64,000 nucleotides of DNA from Caprella mutica (GCA_947561585.1 CANNZV010000422.1:500102-564101); one strand, 5' to 3'; shown: positions 1 through 11,727, counted from the stretch's first letter. Notes: a model not told the origin generated them from the letters alone. Numbers and translations: made by a program.

Positions 1-733
1 AGTCCCTTCCTATAGGGCTACAGTGAGTCTCTTCCTATAGGCCTACAGTGAGTCCCTTCCTATAGGCCTACAGTGAGTCCCTCCCTATAGGGCTACAGTG
101 AGTCTCTTCCTTTAGTCCTACAGTGAGTCTCTTCCTATAGGCCTACAGTGAGTCCCTCCCTATAGGGCTACAGTGAGTCTCTTCCTTTAGTCCTACAGTG
201 AGTCTCTTCCTATAGGCCTACAGTGAGTCCCTCCCTATAGGGCTACAGTGAGTCTATTCCTTTAGTCCTACAGTGAGTCTCTTCCAATAGGCATACAGTG
301 AATCCCTTCCTATAGGCCTACAGTGAGTCTCTTCCTTTAGTCCTACAGTGAATCCCTTCCTATAGGCCTACAGTGAATCCCTTCCTATAGGGCTACAGTG
401 AGTCTATTCCTTTAGTCCTACAGTGAGTCTCTTCCAATAGGCATACAGTGAATCCCTTCCTATAGGCCTACAGTGAGTCTCTTCCTTTAGTCCTACAGTG
501 AGTCTCTTCCTATAGGCCTACAGTGAGTCCCTCCCTATAGGGCTACAGTGAGTCTCTTCCTTTAGTCCTACAGTGAGTCTCTTCCAATAGGCATACAGTG
601 AATCCCTTCCTATAGGCCTACAGTGAGTCTCTTCCTTTAGTCCTACAGTGAGTCTCTTCCAATAGGCATACAGGGAGTCTCTTCATATATGCCTACAGTG
701 AGTCTCTTTCTATAGGCCTACAGTGAGACTTTA
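1..733. repeat. 25-bp minisatellite
   Basis: About 29 head-to-tail copies of a 25-bp unit read roughly as CAGTGAGTCYCTYCC plus TATAGGCCTA. Variant units (TTTAGTCCTA, AATAGGCATA) recur in blocks of several units, so the array has grown by duplicating multi-unit segments. The array begins before the window edge and ends in a decayed copy near 733. No open reading frame or gene is associated with it. Confidence 0.95.
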
Positions 734-1654
734 ATTCCTAAAATAGAGATAACAATATTAATAACTGATAAGATTGAATTTGATCTTCACTAATTAGGAA
801 CATTGCAACAATAGTTATCTTCACTACATTTATTTGTTATTTTCATATTTCTAAATAGGGTTCAGAAATATTTGTACAGAAAGAATAAAGTGGCATTTCC
901 TACTTTCAACCCTTTCACTCCAAATGGTACACATATGTGCCACTTGCATTCAAATCATAAAAGAAGCTAAAATTCTTGTTAAGTTATTCATGTTTTCTTT
1001 GCCTGATAACAAATCTTATCAATTAATATACTTCGGGGAAAAAGAATTAATACATTTGTCCTATACTGTCAGACATAGAAATTTATCCACATGATAGAAA
1101 TAATAAAAGGCAAGTAGCATTATGAATAAACTTTAAAAGAAATATTTTATTTAAAGGATGGTCTTCTAAACCCTTTTGTGTGATACTTAAAAATAAGAGA
1201 TAAATACATGGGACCTGAAGAAGAAGACAAAAAGGGAAGTGACTCCATGAACAAAGTCACCAACCAACAGTCAATGACAATGCTCATGGATGCAATAAAG
1301 CTACTCCATGAATGCAGTATGTAAAATAGCACATTAAGACTATCATTGCAACCTCATTCTGCTGAATACTTTGATGTAATACGAGTTGCGTGTCACTGAG
1401 GTATAAAATGCAGTTGTCTTTCCACCTCCACTGCAGTCCTAATTTCAATGCATCGTGAGAAATGCATGGGATATAATAATAACTCTTTCTAATGGAAATG
1501 AGAATATAAAGTTGTGAATAAAAACCCATTTGCATTGAAACTAAGAATATGAAGTTTGTATATTGAAATATAACTTTGGAAGCATTAAAACAGATTAAAT
1601 ATCATTCATAATTAATTCTTCACTAAATAATTAATTTCGTATCTACTCGAAGAA
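734..1654. other. Intergenic, dispersed repeat copy, no gene
   Basis: No supportable gene. The part near 1200-1450 carries a motif of the type CCATGAACAAAGTCACC and CTCATGGATGCA, which recurs near 27690-27870, 35290-35480 and, inverted, near 50090-50170. It is therefore a dispersed repeat. Short antisense ORFs here read this repeat and are not credible proteins. Confidence 0.6.
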
Positions 1655-1726
1655 AAATTTATGGTGGGGCCATAGAAGATTAAGAGACGAATATCGGATA
1701 ATCTTCTATGGCCCCACCATAAATTT
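1655..1726. repeat. Perfect 28-bp hairpin, 16-nt loop
   Basis: Two perfectly complementary 28-base arms (1655-1682 and 1699-1726) flank a 16-base loop. The arm core TGGTGGGGCCATAGAAGAT is G+C-rich against very A+T-rich surroundings. The length and geometry fit a small-RNA precursor or a very small palindromic element. No promoter or conserved mature sequence can be judged from the sequence alone. Confidence 0.9.
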
Positions 1727-2963
1727 CTAGGATTTACGGAGGGTAAGAATGGGCATATATTTAGTTATTTATTAGACAATGAAACAATGTGGAATGAAGT
1801 ACACTAATAATAGCATAAACTAATTAGTTTTATGTCTAGTATCTGAAAATTAGAAATGAGGAGAAAAGATTATTGTAAAGAAATTATTTTAAAAATTGTG
1901 AAGAGAAATGAATAACCATAAAAATTTAATTTTAATAAAATGTACATTGAAATAGTTTTGGTGATTTCTGTTTTGTTTTTCTATTTTGCTTCAAGATAAA
2001 TAATAAAAACTTTAACGCTGTATTTTAATGAATACTTTTTTCTTAATAAATACTAAATAAAAATAAAATAAATCATTCATACGAACCATTGGAAGCTAAA
2101 ATATTGCAAATAAAGGATGAGATATAAAACTAATCAAAATAAGCCTATTTCTGCAATTTAACGGGTTTTTAATTATAATGTAAAATTTAATCAAAATGGT
2201 ATAAATACAAAACTATCATTCAATAATTCATAATTCTCAAGTAAATTAATCACAACGAACATAATTACACCAAATGGATGGTGTTAAATATTTTAAAACT
2301 CACTTTCATTCTTCACATTAAATTTACATCAAGAAATATTAATCCAATTCAATTAAAATATTTTAAATAATTTACTAAAAATCACTCGCATCTTAAAATT
2401 AAATTCAAACCTGAAAATAATCGAAAAATTTTTCCACCATTGCACAATATGAAAATTATTAATTATTTAATTTAACGACTGCTTCGGAACCAAAAACCAT
2501 ATCGCTGACGTCATAAGGACTATGAAGAAGCAGTCCGATATAAAAGTGTCTCCAGTCACCCACCATGCAGAGAAGCTACTCTGTGCATGCAGGTATCACC
2601 TTTACGTTCAACTGACTTTAATCAAAAAAAGTTATTTTTAGTATGGCCAGCTCAAGCATGCAGAAAAGCTATTGAGAGCATCTTCCAAAGATAAGAATAT
2701 ATACCTATACACAGTTAGTTTTGACGGGCGAATACACCAGTGCATTAAAATCTCAGTAATATTTTTCACAGTTTTTGTATCATTCAAAGTTCACAATCAT
2801 TACATATATAGAAAGAAATAGAATAAGATTCTTAATACACTTTAATATGGAAAAGGGAACTTCAAATATATAAATTAAACTTTAAATATTTGAAGCTAAT
2901 TCCAATCTACAATTTAACACCAAATAACATGTACAAACACACTCTATTTTACTCTGAGAAAAC
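1727..2963. other. A+T-rich intergenic DNA, no gene seen
   Basis: Very A+T-rich sequence without a credible ORF. A fragment near 2510-2600 (TGACGTCATAAGG, then GCAGAGAAGCTACTCTG) looks related to the dispersed repeat seen at 1200-1450. Confidence 0.5.
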
Positions 2964-3145
2964 TGATATTATGCACATGTGGTTAGACTGAGTCTATGCA
3001 CAATATTCCTACGTAATTACATACACAACAATTAGAGATGAAATAAAAATAGGTTTCCTGTCTATTTCAACTTATTGTGTTTGTGATTGGCTACTAAGAA
3101 ATTTTGTGCATAAACAGAGATTCTAACCACATGTGCATAATATCA
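2964..3145. mobile_element. 182-bp miniature element with 24-bp perfect terminal inverted repeats
   Basis: The outer 24 bases at each end are exact reverse complements and begin TGATATTATGCACATGTGG. Inside them, TGCACAA motifs are also mirrored. There is no coding capacity. This is a typical non-autonomous miniature element, but the superfamily is undetermined because no clear target duplication was found. Confidence 0.8.
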
Positions 3146-3226
3146 AACAACTTTTCCTCTGAGTGTTGGTAAAGGAAATGATTTACCCACACCATTTGGA
3201 GAGAATAAACCAGAAAGTAATTACAC

Positions 3227-3390
3227 AGGGTAAGTTCTGACTTATCGAACAGATCCTCATTCTCGATCTATTATAAAAAAGTAGCTATATTTTAACTATT
3301 AAAATAACGAATTAAATAATTATTATTATATACTTTTTTCTTATATGATCGAAAATGTGGAACCGTTCAATAACTCGGAACTTACCCTAC
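3227..3390. mobile_element. Palindromic miniature element, GGGTAAGTTC family
   Basis: The ends are mirrored (GGGTAAGTTCTGACTTATCG and its imperfect complement at the right end). Related copies lie near 6774-6985, 27156-27282 and 29041-29243, with single ends near 29760-29840 and 34270-34310. The best copy, at 29041-29243, is flanked by TA, so the family probably uses Tc1/mariner-type TA targets. Confidence 0.75.
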
Positions 3391-3619
3391 TGGTAATTAG
3401 ATATTATATTGACACACCTGGCACAGGTAGGCTAGACAATCAGCACACCTCAGTGAAGGTATGAAGTTAGAGAGAGAAAAGACATCAGTGATCTACTTAC
3501 AATGATAGTGTAAAGGAATTAAAGTCTTCACATAGATCACTAATGAAGCTAGCTATTATTGTTATGTAGCTAATACCTAACAAATGTTACAAATAGTAGA
3601 ATATAGGGGACTTCTCAAT

Positions 3620-3773
3620 AGTCCGACATCCGCCTTTCAGATTTGTTGACATGAAACCTTTATCGCGTTATGTAGTTTGTTGTATCCGCTACTTTGTTGT
3701 ACTGCACACGTCATGAGTGTTTCTGGGGACAGCAGGCCGCCTATATACATATATTTGAAGTTATGTCGGACTA
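3620..3773. mobile_element. 154-bp miniature element, TAGTCCGACAT ends
   Basis: An 11-bp perfect terminal inverted repeat (TAGTCCGACAT) bounds the segment. The interior includes TTGTTGTATCCGCTA and TACTGCACAC motifs that recur near 4760-4810 and 33975-34190, so this is a repeat family. There is no coding capacity. Confidence 0.7.
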
Positions 3774-4083
3774 ATGAATAGAAACCAAAATATAAATACA
3801 TTAAGAGATATTTTTCTTCATGTTTACAGTAGCAAACCATGTTGAACACATTCAAAACTGCTGTACATTTTCAAATATGTTTTACATATTCAAAACATGT
3901 TAGCTACAATATTGTACAGAAAATCTATTGGGCCTAATAACATCCACCAAAATAATTATCACTCAGCAATGAGAAAAAGGAAGGCAAGTTTGATAGTGTA
4001 GACTAATGTAGAACTTTGATGACTTAACTGAAGTATAACTGCTTGCCCTGTAGTCCCATGAGTTAGTCCCCTGCAGTTAACTA

Positions 4084-7000
4084 TCAGTTAGTCCTGAGCT
4101 GATAGTCCCCATCCTGGGTTATGTACCTCACCCAAGGTAGGGCCTGGTAACCAGACTTCTCGATGATCTTCAGGTAACGTACCTGCAAAAGTAAAGAAGG
4201 TAATGACATGGAGATTGGGACTAGAGAATTATTAGTAAGTCGTTAGTATCAAAAGAAGGTGCAGTTGAAATGTGTTTCATCAAATTGTCAAAAAGTGACC
4301 AACCTACTTATCAGAAACGTGATCAACTGTTTAAAATCTGTTACAACATTTTAGAACGTGTTTAAACATTTTAAACATGCATATACGAGTTAGAGCATGT
4401 CAAAACTTGTTAGAGTGTCTAAACTTGTTAAAAAATGTTAGAACACGAAATCAACTAGCTATTAGAGAAAAGTGATGTCGCATCATCGCGTGATGCTAAT
4501 TTCACATTTAATTTTTTTTAAATCTTACAAATTTGCCATTTTGTACCCAGACTAATTTTGGATTTTTCTCATATGACGAACCTCACCAAATTAAATTAAT
4601 TTTTTTATATATAATTTAGTCCATAGAATCCTAACATTATAAGTTTTTTGTAATTATTCATTTCAAATGTATTATTGAAGGATGGAGAACTTTGAAAAAA
4701 CGCGCGTTTTCATTAAAATTTTCTCAAAGTCTCAAACAATATACATTTTTTACTGTAATGAAGTTTGTTGTATCCGCTAGTTTGTTGTAGCTACTGCACA
4801 CTTCATGATTGATTCTTACAGATACACTTTTCTTAAGACTGTATATGTTGGGATATTTTGTTGAAGTTACCTGGATGCCAGATGTAGTAAAGTAGGGGAT
4901 TTCAAACTTTACGTGTATGGGAGGTTTGCCCTCAATATCATCACTCACGACGCTAGGGAGACCAAAGTGAGCACGCATGAGGTACTCTTTGCCGCCCTGA
5001 AACAAAAAGTTGATTAGCTAAAGTCATAAAATACCTATATAGTAGATACAGAAAGATAGATGTTAAATTGTGAATTTATTGTTGTAATATATTTCTCAAC
5101 AAGGTATAACTCTATCTAAATATATCTTTATTAAGTAGCTTTCTAATTAGGTAACTTTAGCTATAAGGAAATAAATATTGTAAATAGGGGTAAACATACG
5201 TACAGATATTCAATAAAAAGTTGAGTCAAACTAGTACAGTCACTCACCAGTGCAGTTAATCACTAGTACAGTTACTCACTAGTACAGTTATTCACTTGTA
5301 GTCACTCACTAGAGCAGTTACTCACCGGGAAGCTCTTGATGGTCCAAACAATACAGTTCTTCTCCGGAGTGTACTTCACGCTACCAACGGAAGTTTTAAA
5401 TTTTGGAGAGTCTGCGTCATTGGGCACAGCGATGATTATCTCGACATTGTTAGCAGTGGAGCGTCTCTTGAACTGAGACTTTGCCTTCACCATGTACTCC
5501 ACCCTACTGTGGGCATGACGCTCTATCACACTCTCTATCCAGATCAGAGGCTTCACCTAAGAGAAACGAGAACAACATTGACAGTGATGAACGGTCTCCT
5601 TTAAAAATGTAAAGGGCCGTACAAATGTAGGGTTTTTAGGTCTTTCCACCAGACTTTTTGCTAAGCTCCTCCTACTTTTTCAACGAGACTTGAATCATAT
5701 AAGAAAAAATATATAATTAACATTTATCTTAGTTGGTATCCATGATACCTGAAGGTTCATATGATTCAAAAGTCTCGTGGAAAAAGTAGGAAGAGCTTAG
5801 CAAAAAGTCTGGTAGAAAGACATAAAAAAAACCTGCGTGTGCACGGCCCTTAACAGTTGGATGAGTAGAGTTTTAGATTCCTTTTGGTTAGGTAAGTATG
5901 TTAGGTAGATGGGGAGTTGTTAAGGTATTTACTCACGTGAGTGTTGAGTCTGTAACTCATGAGTTCAAATTCGCCATCAGGAGGGATGAAAGAAATGGTC
6001 CTGTCGTTGTCAAACCTGTAACAACAAAACAGTTATTTACAAAATTATTTCAAGAAGAAAATATTGAAACAAAAGATGGAATTTTTTTCTAAACATTGGT
6101 TTCAAAACCTCAAAGAATTTTGATAATAATAGAGCGCATACCTTTGCCACCACTAATAAATGACCTTAAACATTTAATAATCATCGAGTTATAAATGATC
6201 ATGACCTTTACCCAGTGACTTAAAAAAAATTACCAAACGGTTCCTGGATATTGACCCACCGAATTTCAGGCAATTTGGTTGAATACTTTTTGAGTTATGA
6301 GAATAACAAGATTGCAAATAGATAAATACCGACTAAAACAGAACCTCCTGCAATTTGCTAAGGTAATAAGATTCTCTAGAGTCTAGATGGTAGTTTCTAA
6401 CCTTGATAGTCTGACACACTGATGGAATTTGACATCCTCCAGCTCCACACTCTTGCTCTTTCCTCTGCCTGTGCTCTCAAAGAGGACCTTGTCATTCAGT
6501 CCCAGTCTGAGCTCAGGCATGCCTGATAGGTACACTCTCATCTTTATGCTGCCTACAATCTCAGACCGAAGCACATTGCCACTTGAATTGGCCTGGAAAA
6601 GTTGAAAAATGAGTAGAATGAGTAGTTGAAGATGAGCTAAGACTCCCAAGTTAAATAATTTTACTTCTAAAACTCTCAAAAGTCAAACAATGAGTTGAAA
6701 TTGGTAGAACGAGACTCAGCCTCTTTTATTATAATCTTCAATTATATTTTGATAGCAGATCAGGAAGAAGTAGGGTAAAATTGTCGGTCGGTTTATAACA
6801 AAAACAATATAATAATAATCATTTTTTATTCTAATTGGTATCGGTGATACCTGCAGGTACAATTAAAATAAATATAATGATTAAATAACTGTAGGTATCA
6901 CAGATACCAAATAATATTACATTATTATTAATATATTGATTTTCCTTAAATGACCGAAGATGTGAAACCAAGCAATAATTCATAACATCTAAATATTAAG

Positions 7001-10000
7001 AGTACATCACTCACCAAGAGATTGACTCCTTCAATCACATCAAGAAAAACTTCATTCTTTCTGTACTTGATGCCCTCAGAGCGCCATGAGACTGCATTGG
7101 TCACTGCCATTGGGGGACGGGGGGCAACCTCCAGCTTGTGGCCTTCCTGTGTAATGTACCTGAGAAAGAGACATTAAAATTAACTACAGGGAAGGGGTTA
7201 GAATGCAATCAGTGAAAGCCTTTATTAATCAGTGGATACTATGACTTAGTATAGAAATTTCAGTCTTTGAGAAAATAAATGACCACAAACATTTACATAA
7301 AACTTTAACTCGAAGTAATATATATCAAATATCAATTGGTTTATTCATAAGAAGTACTAGCTATATATGGCCTATAGCAAACATTTATAAAAAAAAAAAA
7401 AAAAAATCTGGATAGACATTTTGAATAAATTTATCAGATAGCCTAACATTGAAGTATCAGAAATTCAGAATAGGTAATAGCTAGTTTAAACGTTTTGTAC
7501 CTAGTGATAGTAAAATTTAAAAGTTAAGACTGTTCACAATACAGGGTGACCCACAAAAAAGTTAACCGTACTTTGAATTGATATTACTCTAATGCTATCA
7601 TATACAATTCAGTTTTGTAAAGAACATTTTATGAAGCAACTATTTTCCTGTCAATCCTTAAAAAAATAGTCTAATCTATGTTACAGTCAGAGATGGGCGG
7701 GATTGTACTTCCCAAGTACCAAGTTAAAGCACTAAGTACCAAGTAAGTACTTCAAGTACTTTCTAACAAGTAGCTACTTTGAACAATTACTTACTTTTTA
7801 CAAGTACTTGTTACTTACCAAGTAAAACGTACATTTCTTTCCTTTCATTTAAGAGATATTAAAAGATTGGTTCTAAAATCTCTACAAAATTTAATCTTTC
7901 CTCATCAAAAATGTATTTACAGCCCCGTAAACACTAGTAAACTAGATAAAATCTAGAGATTGAGGTGGTGAAACATGTTTGTCAGACAGTAGAATCGAAA
8001 ACCAAGACATTGTATAATTTTAAGATGGTTTAACATACAATCATGTATATGAGACTATGAGTTATATTGACAAATTTAAGTACTTTGAATATAATTATTT
8101 TCTGATACCTATATATCACAACAAATATTTGCCAAACACATTGACGAATTAAAAGCGTGTGGACGTGTACAGTGAGTCACTGTGATGATGTACTATCAGA
8201 GAAAAGTAACTGTGATGATGTACTATCAGAGAAAAGAGTCACTGTGATGATGTATTATCAGAGAAAAGAGTCACTGTGATGATGTACTATCAGAGAAAAG
8301 AGTCACTGTGATGATGTACTATCAGAGAAAAGAGTCACTGTGATGATGTACTATCAGAGAAAAGAGTCACTGTGATGATGTACTATCAGAGAAAAGAGTC
8401 ACTGTGATGATGTACTATCAGAGAAAAGAGTCAATGATGGTTTAACTACTATCAAAATAAGAAGTCACTGTGATGATCAGAGAAATTGCTATAATATAAT
8501 ACAACTAAACGTTTTAGTCTAATTTACATGAAAAACGAAGACTATATAAATTATTAGTATTTAAAATATATAGTAAATGTACTTGGTACTTGAAAGTACC
8601 AAGTACTTACTACTTCAAGTACATTGATTTATGAGTACTTGTACTTAGTACTTAAGTACTTTCGATGTACTTTTCGCCCATCTCTGGTTACGGTATGGCT
8701 TCAGCAACGTTTTTAGAGTAGGGTACCTAAAACAGGCTTGCGCAAGGAAAGAGTGTAAATTCCAAGGAAGGTTCGATAAAAAAAATCAAATAAACAAGTT
8801 ATAATAAATCCCAAATGATTTAAACTGAAAAACATTTAATCAGGTTATAATAAGTTGACGATGAGGATGGGCACCGTCCTGGAACCACCAGAGTCTGGTA
8901 AATCGATTATTAAAAATGAGGAGTAGTTCTGGGAGTATCTTTTCGTTGATCATAGTCAGGTAAAGATCCCCATTAAAGTTGCCGTCTGGCCAATGAGAGA
9001 GAAATTTCCGCATAGACCAATTCAAAGGGAGAGTTTTTCCCTACAGACCAGATTGCATTAGTTGTTGTCTAAGAGCCGCCATTCCACCAACAGGTTATTT
9101 GAAGAGCCGTGGGGATATCATATCTGAGCCGTGGGATAAAAATCGCGAGCCGTGGGATAAAAAATGCGAGCCGTGGGATAAAAAATGCGAGCCATGGGAT
9201 AAAAAATGCGAGCCGTGGGATAAAAATGCGAGCCGTGGGATAAAAAATGCAAATCGTGGGATAAAAAATGTGAGCTGTGGGATAAAAACTACAAGCAATG
9301 GGATATAAAGCGAGTCGTGGTGGAAGGAGCAATTACTACCTAGATTTAGTTACTTATTAACAGACCGGGAATATTTGATCAAGTGAAAATTCACATTTGA
9401 TGAGCCGCAAAGTTTTGAAACTCTATATAAATGTCTTTTAGAAGACCGCGAGTTTCGAAAAAAATTCACAAAGAATGCAATCTGGCCTACAGATACTCTT
9501 ATCGAAGTTGAATTCTGGTGGACTGTTTTTCAGTGAATATTGTCTGACATTATGACGGTTTACTTTATCATTCATGAAATGTGTGTGATTATTTGATTTT
9601 GTTTCATATAACCTTCCTTGGAAATTATTTTCTGTCGCCTGTTTCAGGTACCCTACACTAAAAACGTTGCTGTATCCATACCGTACAATAGATTAAACTA
9701 ATTTTTCTAAGGATCGACAGATAAATAGTTGCTTCATAAAATGTATTTTACAAAACTGAATTGTATATAATAACATTCGAGTAATATTAATTCAAAGTAC
9801 GGTTAACTTTTTTGTGGGTCACCCTGTATAGGTAACAGACTATTTCAGAAGGAATTCACTCACTCTTGCAGTATCTTAGAGTCCGTGGTTTGAGGATATC
9901 CAAAGTCAAGAAGTTCATCCAGCAGCTCATACATTATCACAAAGTTATCCCTGATGCTCTCTTCCTCCAGTTCCTACAGATAGGAGGTAAATTATCTTCA

Positions 10001-11045
10001 GTGGATTTATACCTAATTAGAGTTTACCTACATGCTTTAGCTACATAATCACACCTATGAAAGTCTCTAAAACAATTCAAATTAGAAACACTTTATAATA
10101 ATGACCCAACACAAATAGGCAGCCACAAACTATTTATAAAAAAGCTAGACTTAAATCAAAATCAGCTGACAATAATTAAGAAAACAGAACTAAAATATTA
10201 CTTAATGTTATGAGTATTATGCAAATAGTTAGTTTGTAATATTCATTATGTCTTACAGTTATATTCTTGAAATCATATCAATATTATTGTAGCAGGAGGG
10301 AACACAATCCTCTAAAAGGAACAAGTGCAATAATGGATTATAAAAGAAATATAGAATGACAGGTAGATTATCGACCTTGCAAAACTTGTTCAAAATATTA
10401 GGTCAGTTATGGCAGAAATATAGTCTTATGAAATTAAAGAATAATATAGCACTCTATTTGAGGTAGAGAATCATGAAAGTTCTTTTGAGTGCCTACCTTG
10501 AAGTACTCAGTAGCCACATTCACCAGTTTGTGGAGGAATGAGAAGACCATAGTGACATTGGCATTGATTTGAGTAGAGGCAACAACGTACAGATTGCTAA
10601 CCTTCACAAAACAGAAGGTGGCTTCATCAGTCTGAAAGAAAAACACTCTGTCTTAGGTTGCCTTTTCTGTTTTCCTATTTTGATGAAATATGTATGGCTA
10701 TTGGCTATAATTATTAATGAATTACAAAGGAATTTCACTGAATGTTAAAATGATAAGTTTTAAGTAAAAACGAAAATAAATCTACAGAATAAAGTCTTTG
10801 TAAGTTAGCAACCTGCACAATTGGAGCCATCATTCCATCATCTTCCCTCTCCATGACGAGAGGCATGAACTTCTCTATAGCCGCCATGTCAATGTCACCT
10901 CTGTAGTTGCGGGAGATGAGAACCTAGAAAAATAACCAAAGGAGTTTAGCGTTTGATTTGAACTTATATTTCATTTATAGTCACCTTTGCTAAAGCTACT
11001 CACCTTCCCCTTGACATCAAGAATGTATATTGCCGATATAGACAT
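4084..11045 (-). CDS. AP1M1: AP-1 complex subunit mu, 10 exons, 422 aa
   Basis: This is the medium subunit of the clathrin adaptor AP-1, which selects tyrosine-based cargo at the trans-Golgi network and endosomes. The coding exons in minus-strand order are 11045-11004, 10923-10813, 10631-10497, 9973-9864, 7159-7015, 6592-6402, 6015-5937, 5556-5326, 4996-4871 and 4182-4084. All junctions are GT-AG, the phases agree, and the total of 1269 nt matches the usual length of about 423 aa. The protein starts [14 protein letters not shown] (longin domain, about residues 1-140). The mu-homology domain (about 168-421) contains [30 protein letters not shown] and [20 protein letters not shown], and the protein ends RTN. 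The part of the longin domain at about residues 52-96 is less like known family members than the rest, which is almost invariant in animals. Introns are filled with mobile elements. The start is the only ATG before the conserved N-terminus. Confidence 0.97.
5237..5330. repeat. Short tandem repeat copying the intron splice donor
   Basis: About five imperfect units of roughly 16 bp (ACTAGTACAGTTACTC) lie immediately downstream of the AP1M1 donor at 5326/5325 in transcript sense. Read on the gene strand, most units contain GTGAG or a close variant, so the real donor is the first of a row of donor-like motifs. Confidence 0.75.
5612..5851. mobile_element. 240-bp palindromic miniature element in an AP1M1 intron
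   Basis: Long imperfect inverted arms begin AAGGGCCGT and meet near 5725. They share mirrored motifs such as CCAGACTTTTTGCTAAGCTC. The element is non-coding and lies entirely inside the intron between the exons at 5937-6015 and 5326-5556. Confidence 0.8.
6774..6985. mobile_element. Palindromic miniature element, GGGTAA family
   Basis: The segment starts GTAGGGTAAAATTG and has mirrored inner motifs (TTGGTATCGGTGATACCTGC against GTAGGTATCACAGATACCAA). Its right end carries TGACCGAAGATGTGAAAC as in the copy at 29041-29243. It is older and more decayed than that copy and lies in an AP1M1 intron. Confidence 0.7.
7688..8686. mobile_element. hAT-like non-autonomous element, 999 bp
   Basis: It begins CAGAGATGGGCG and ends with the complement CGCCCATCTCTG. 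Its subterminal regions are rich in AAGTACTT and AGTACCAAGTA motifs in both orientations. It is flanked by an 8-bp duplication (GTTACAGT at 7680-7687, GTTACGGT at 8687-8694, one mismatch). These traits match hAT elements. There is no transposase inside; the middle is occupied by a minisatellite. Confidence 0.88.
8170..8440. repeat. Minisatellite of about 33 bp inside the hAT-like element
   Basis: About eight copies of a unit containing GTCACTGTGATGATGTACTA followed by TCAGAGAAAAGA. The copies are nearly identical, so the array is young relative to the surrounding decayed sequence. Confidence 0.92.
8840..9025 (-). pseudogene. Mariner transposase remnant
   Basis: A 61-codon open stretch contains [20 protein letters not shown] and [10 protein letters not shown]. 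This resembles the mariner-family catalytic block in which an aspartate follows a glutamine-rich FQQDGAPPH motif. The remnant lacks the remaining domains and is not a functional transposase. It lies within the element that carries the TA-flanked CAGGGTG ends. Confidence 0.75.
9108..9310. repeat. Minisatellite of about 21 bp (GAGCCGTGGGATAAAAAATGC)
   Basis: About nine imperfect copies of a 20-21 bp unit lie inside the mariner element. Apparent ORFs in three frames over this array are repeat artefacts. Confidence 0.92.
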
Positions 11046-11403
11046 CTTGAAGGAGATTTAACAGAAAGGAGAAACTAAAACAAAATGGAAGGAACACTTA
11101 ACAGGCAGGTAAATCTAATAGAGAAAATTACAAATTGTAAACATTCTAGGATCAACAGAAAGGAAATAAATTTGGAATATGAATTTTCTTTTCAAATTTC
11201 ACTTTATAACCATTCAATCTGAATGAGAGTTAGATAATTGAAGATTATACATCAATGAATAAGTCAATAGTAGCTACACCGTGTTATCACTTCAATTTAT
11301 TGAGTCTTTTCACAAAATTATGGTATAGTTTGTAACACACAAATGTTAGACAATTCTTCTAAAGTGAGTAGGTACCACAAACCAAATTGTTATCACTTTT
11401 CAT

Positions 11404-11691
11404 TTAGTATTTCATTGGAGGTCTGATGACTTTGTGACAATAGAAACACTTGTTGTAGATGGGATAAGGCAACTGTCCCTTGTTGTTCTCTTCCAAGTAA
11501 CGATAAATCTCTATCTTGTACGGGTCATACAGACGCAGCACCATTTCAGGGTGGTTCTCAGGGTCAACCAACTCGCTCACATTGATGCCACATGGATGAT
11601 CATCCGGAAGAAGTACCAACTTTTTAAGATTCAAATCCAGACCTCTTAGAAGGTTCTTCAAGTCGCCTATTGATCTTATTATGTTGCTCAT
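11404..11691 (-). CDS. Hypothetical protein, 95 aa, unrecognised
   Basis: A single uninterrupted ORF lies about 360 bp upstream of AP1M1 on the same strand. The start is the ATG at 11691 (MSNIIRSIGDLKNLLRGL); an in-frame ATG at 11727 would add 12 residues. The composition looks protein-like, with charged and proline residues spaced normally (LPDDHPCGINVSELVDPENH). The C-terminus YNKCFYCHKVIRPPMKY has a CxxC pair suggesting half of a metal site. No family is recognised. It could be a small gene, the last exon of a gene lying upstream, or a captured fragment. No splice acceptor was established. Confidence 0.4.
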   Translation of the reverse strand: MSNIIRSIGDLKNLLRGLDLNLKKLVLLPDDHPCGINVSELVDPENHPEMVLRLYDPYKIEIYRYLEENNKGQLPYPIYNKCFYCHKVIRPPMKY

Positions 11692-11727
11692 TTTAAATAT
11701 ATTTGAAGAATCAATCCATAAATTCAA

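Larger units (their letters stand above)
7542..9826 (-). mobile_element. Mariner-type transposon, decayed, with other repeats inserted
   Basis: The ends are CAGGGTGACCCACAAAAAAG and its complement, each flanked by TA (7540-7541 and 9827-9828). Similarity between the ends runs inward for roughly 240 bp if the inner hAT-like insertion is removed (7542-7687 plus 8687-8780 against about 9590-9826). TA targets with CAGGGTG ends are typical of mariner-related elements. A transposase remnant on the minus strand supports this. It sits in an AP1M1 intron in the same orientation as the gene. Confidence 0.9.

Noticed and set aside
5898..6092. 64-codon plus-strand ORF
   Set aside because: It is an antisense shadow of the AP1M1 exon at 5937-6015.
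8170..8440. Regular spaced repeat resembling a CRISPR array
   Set aside because: There are no unique spacers: the whole 33-bp unit is repeated. It lies in a eukaryotic intron inside a hAT-like element.
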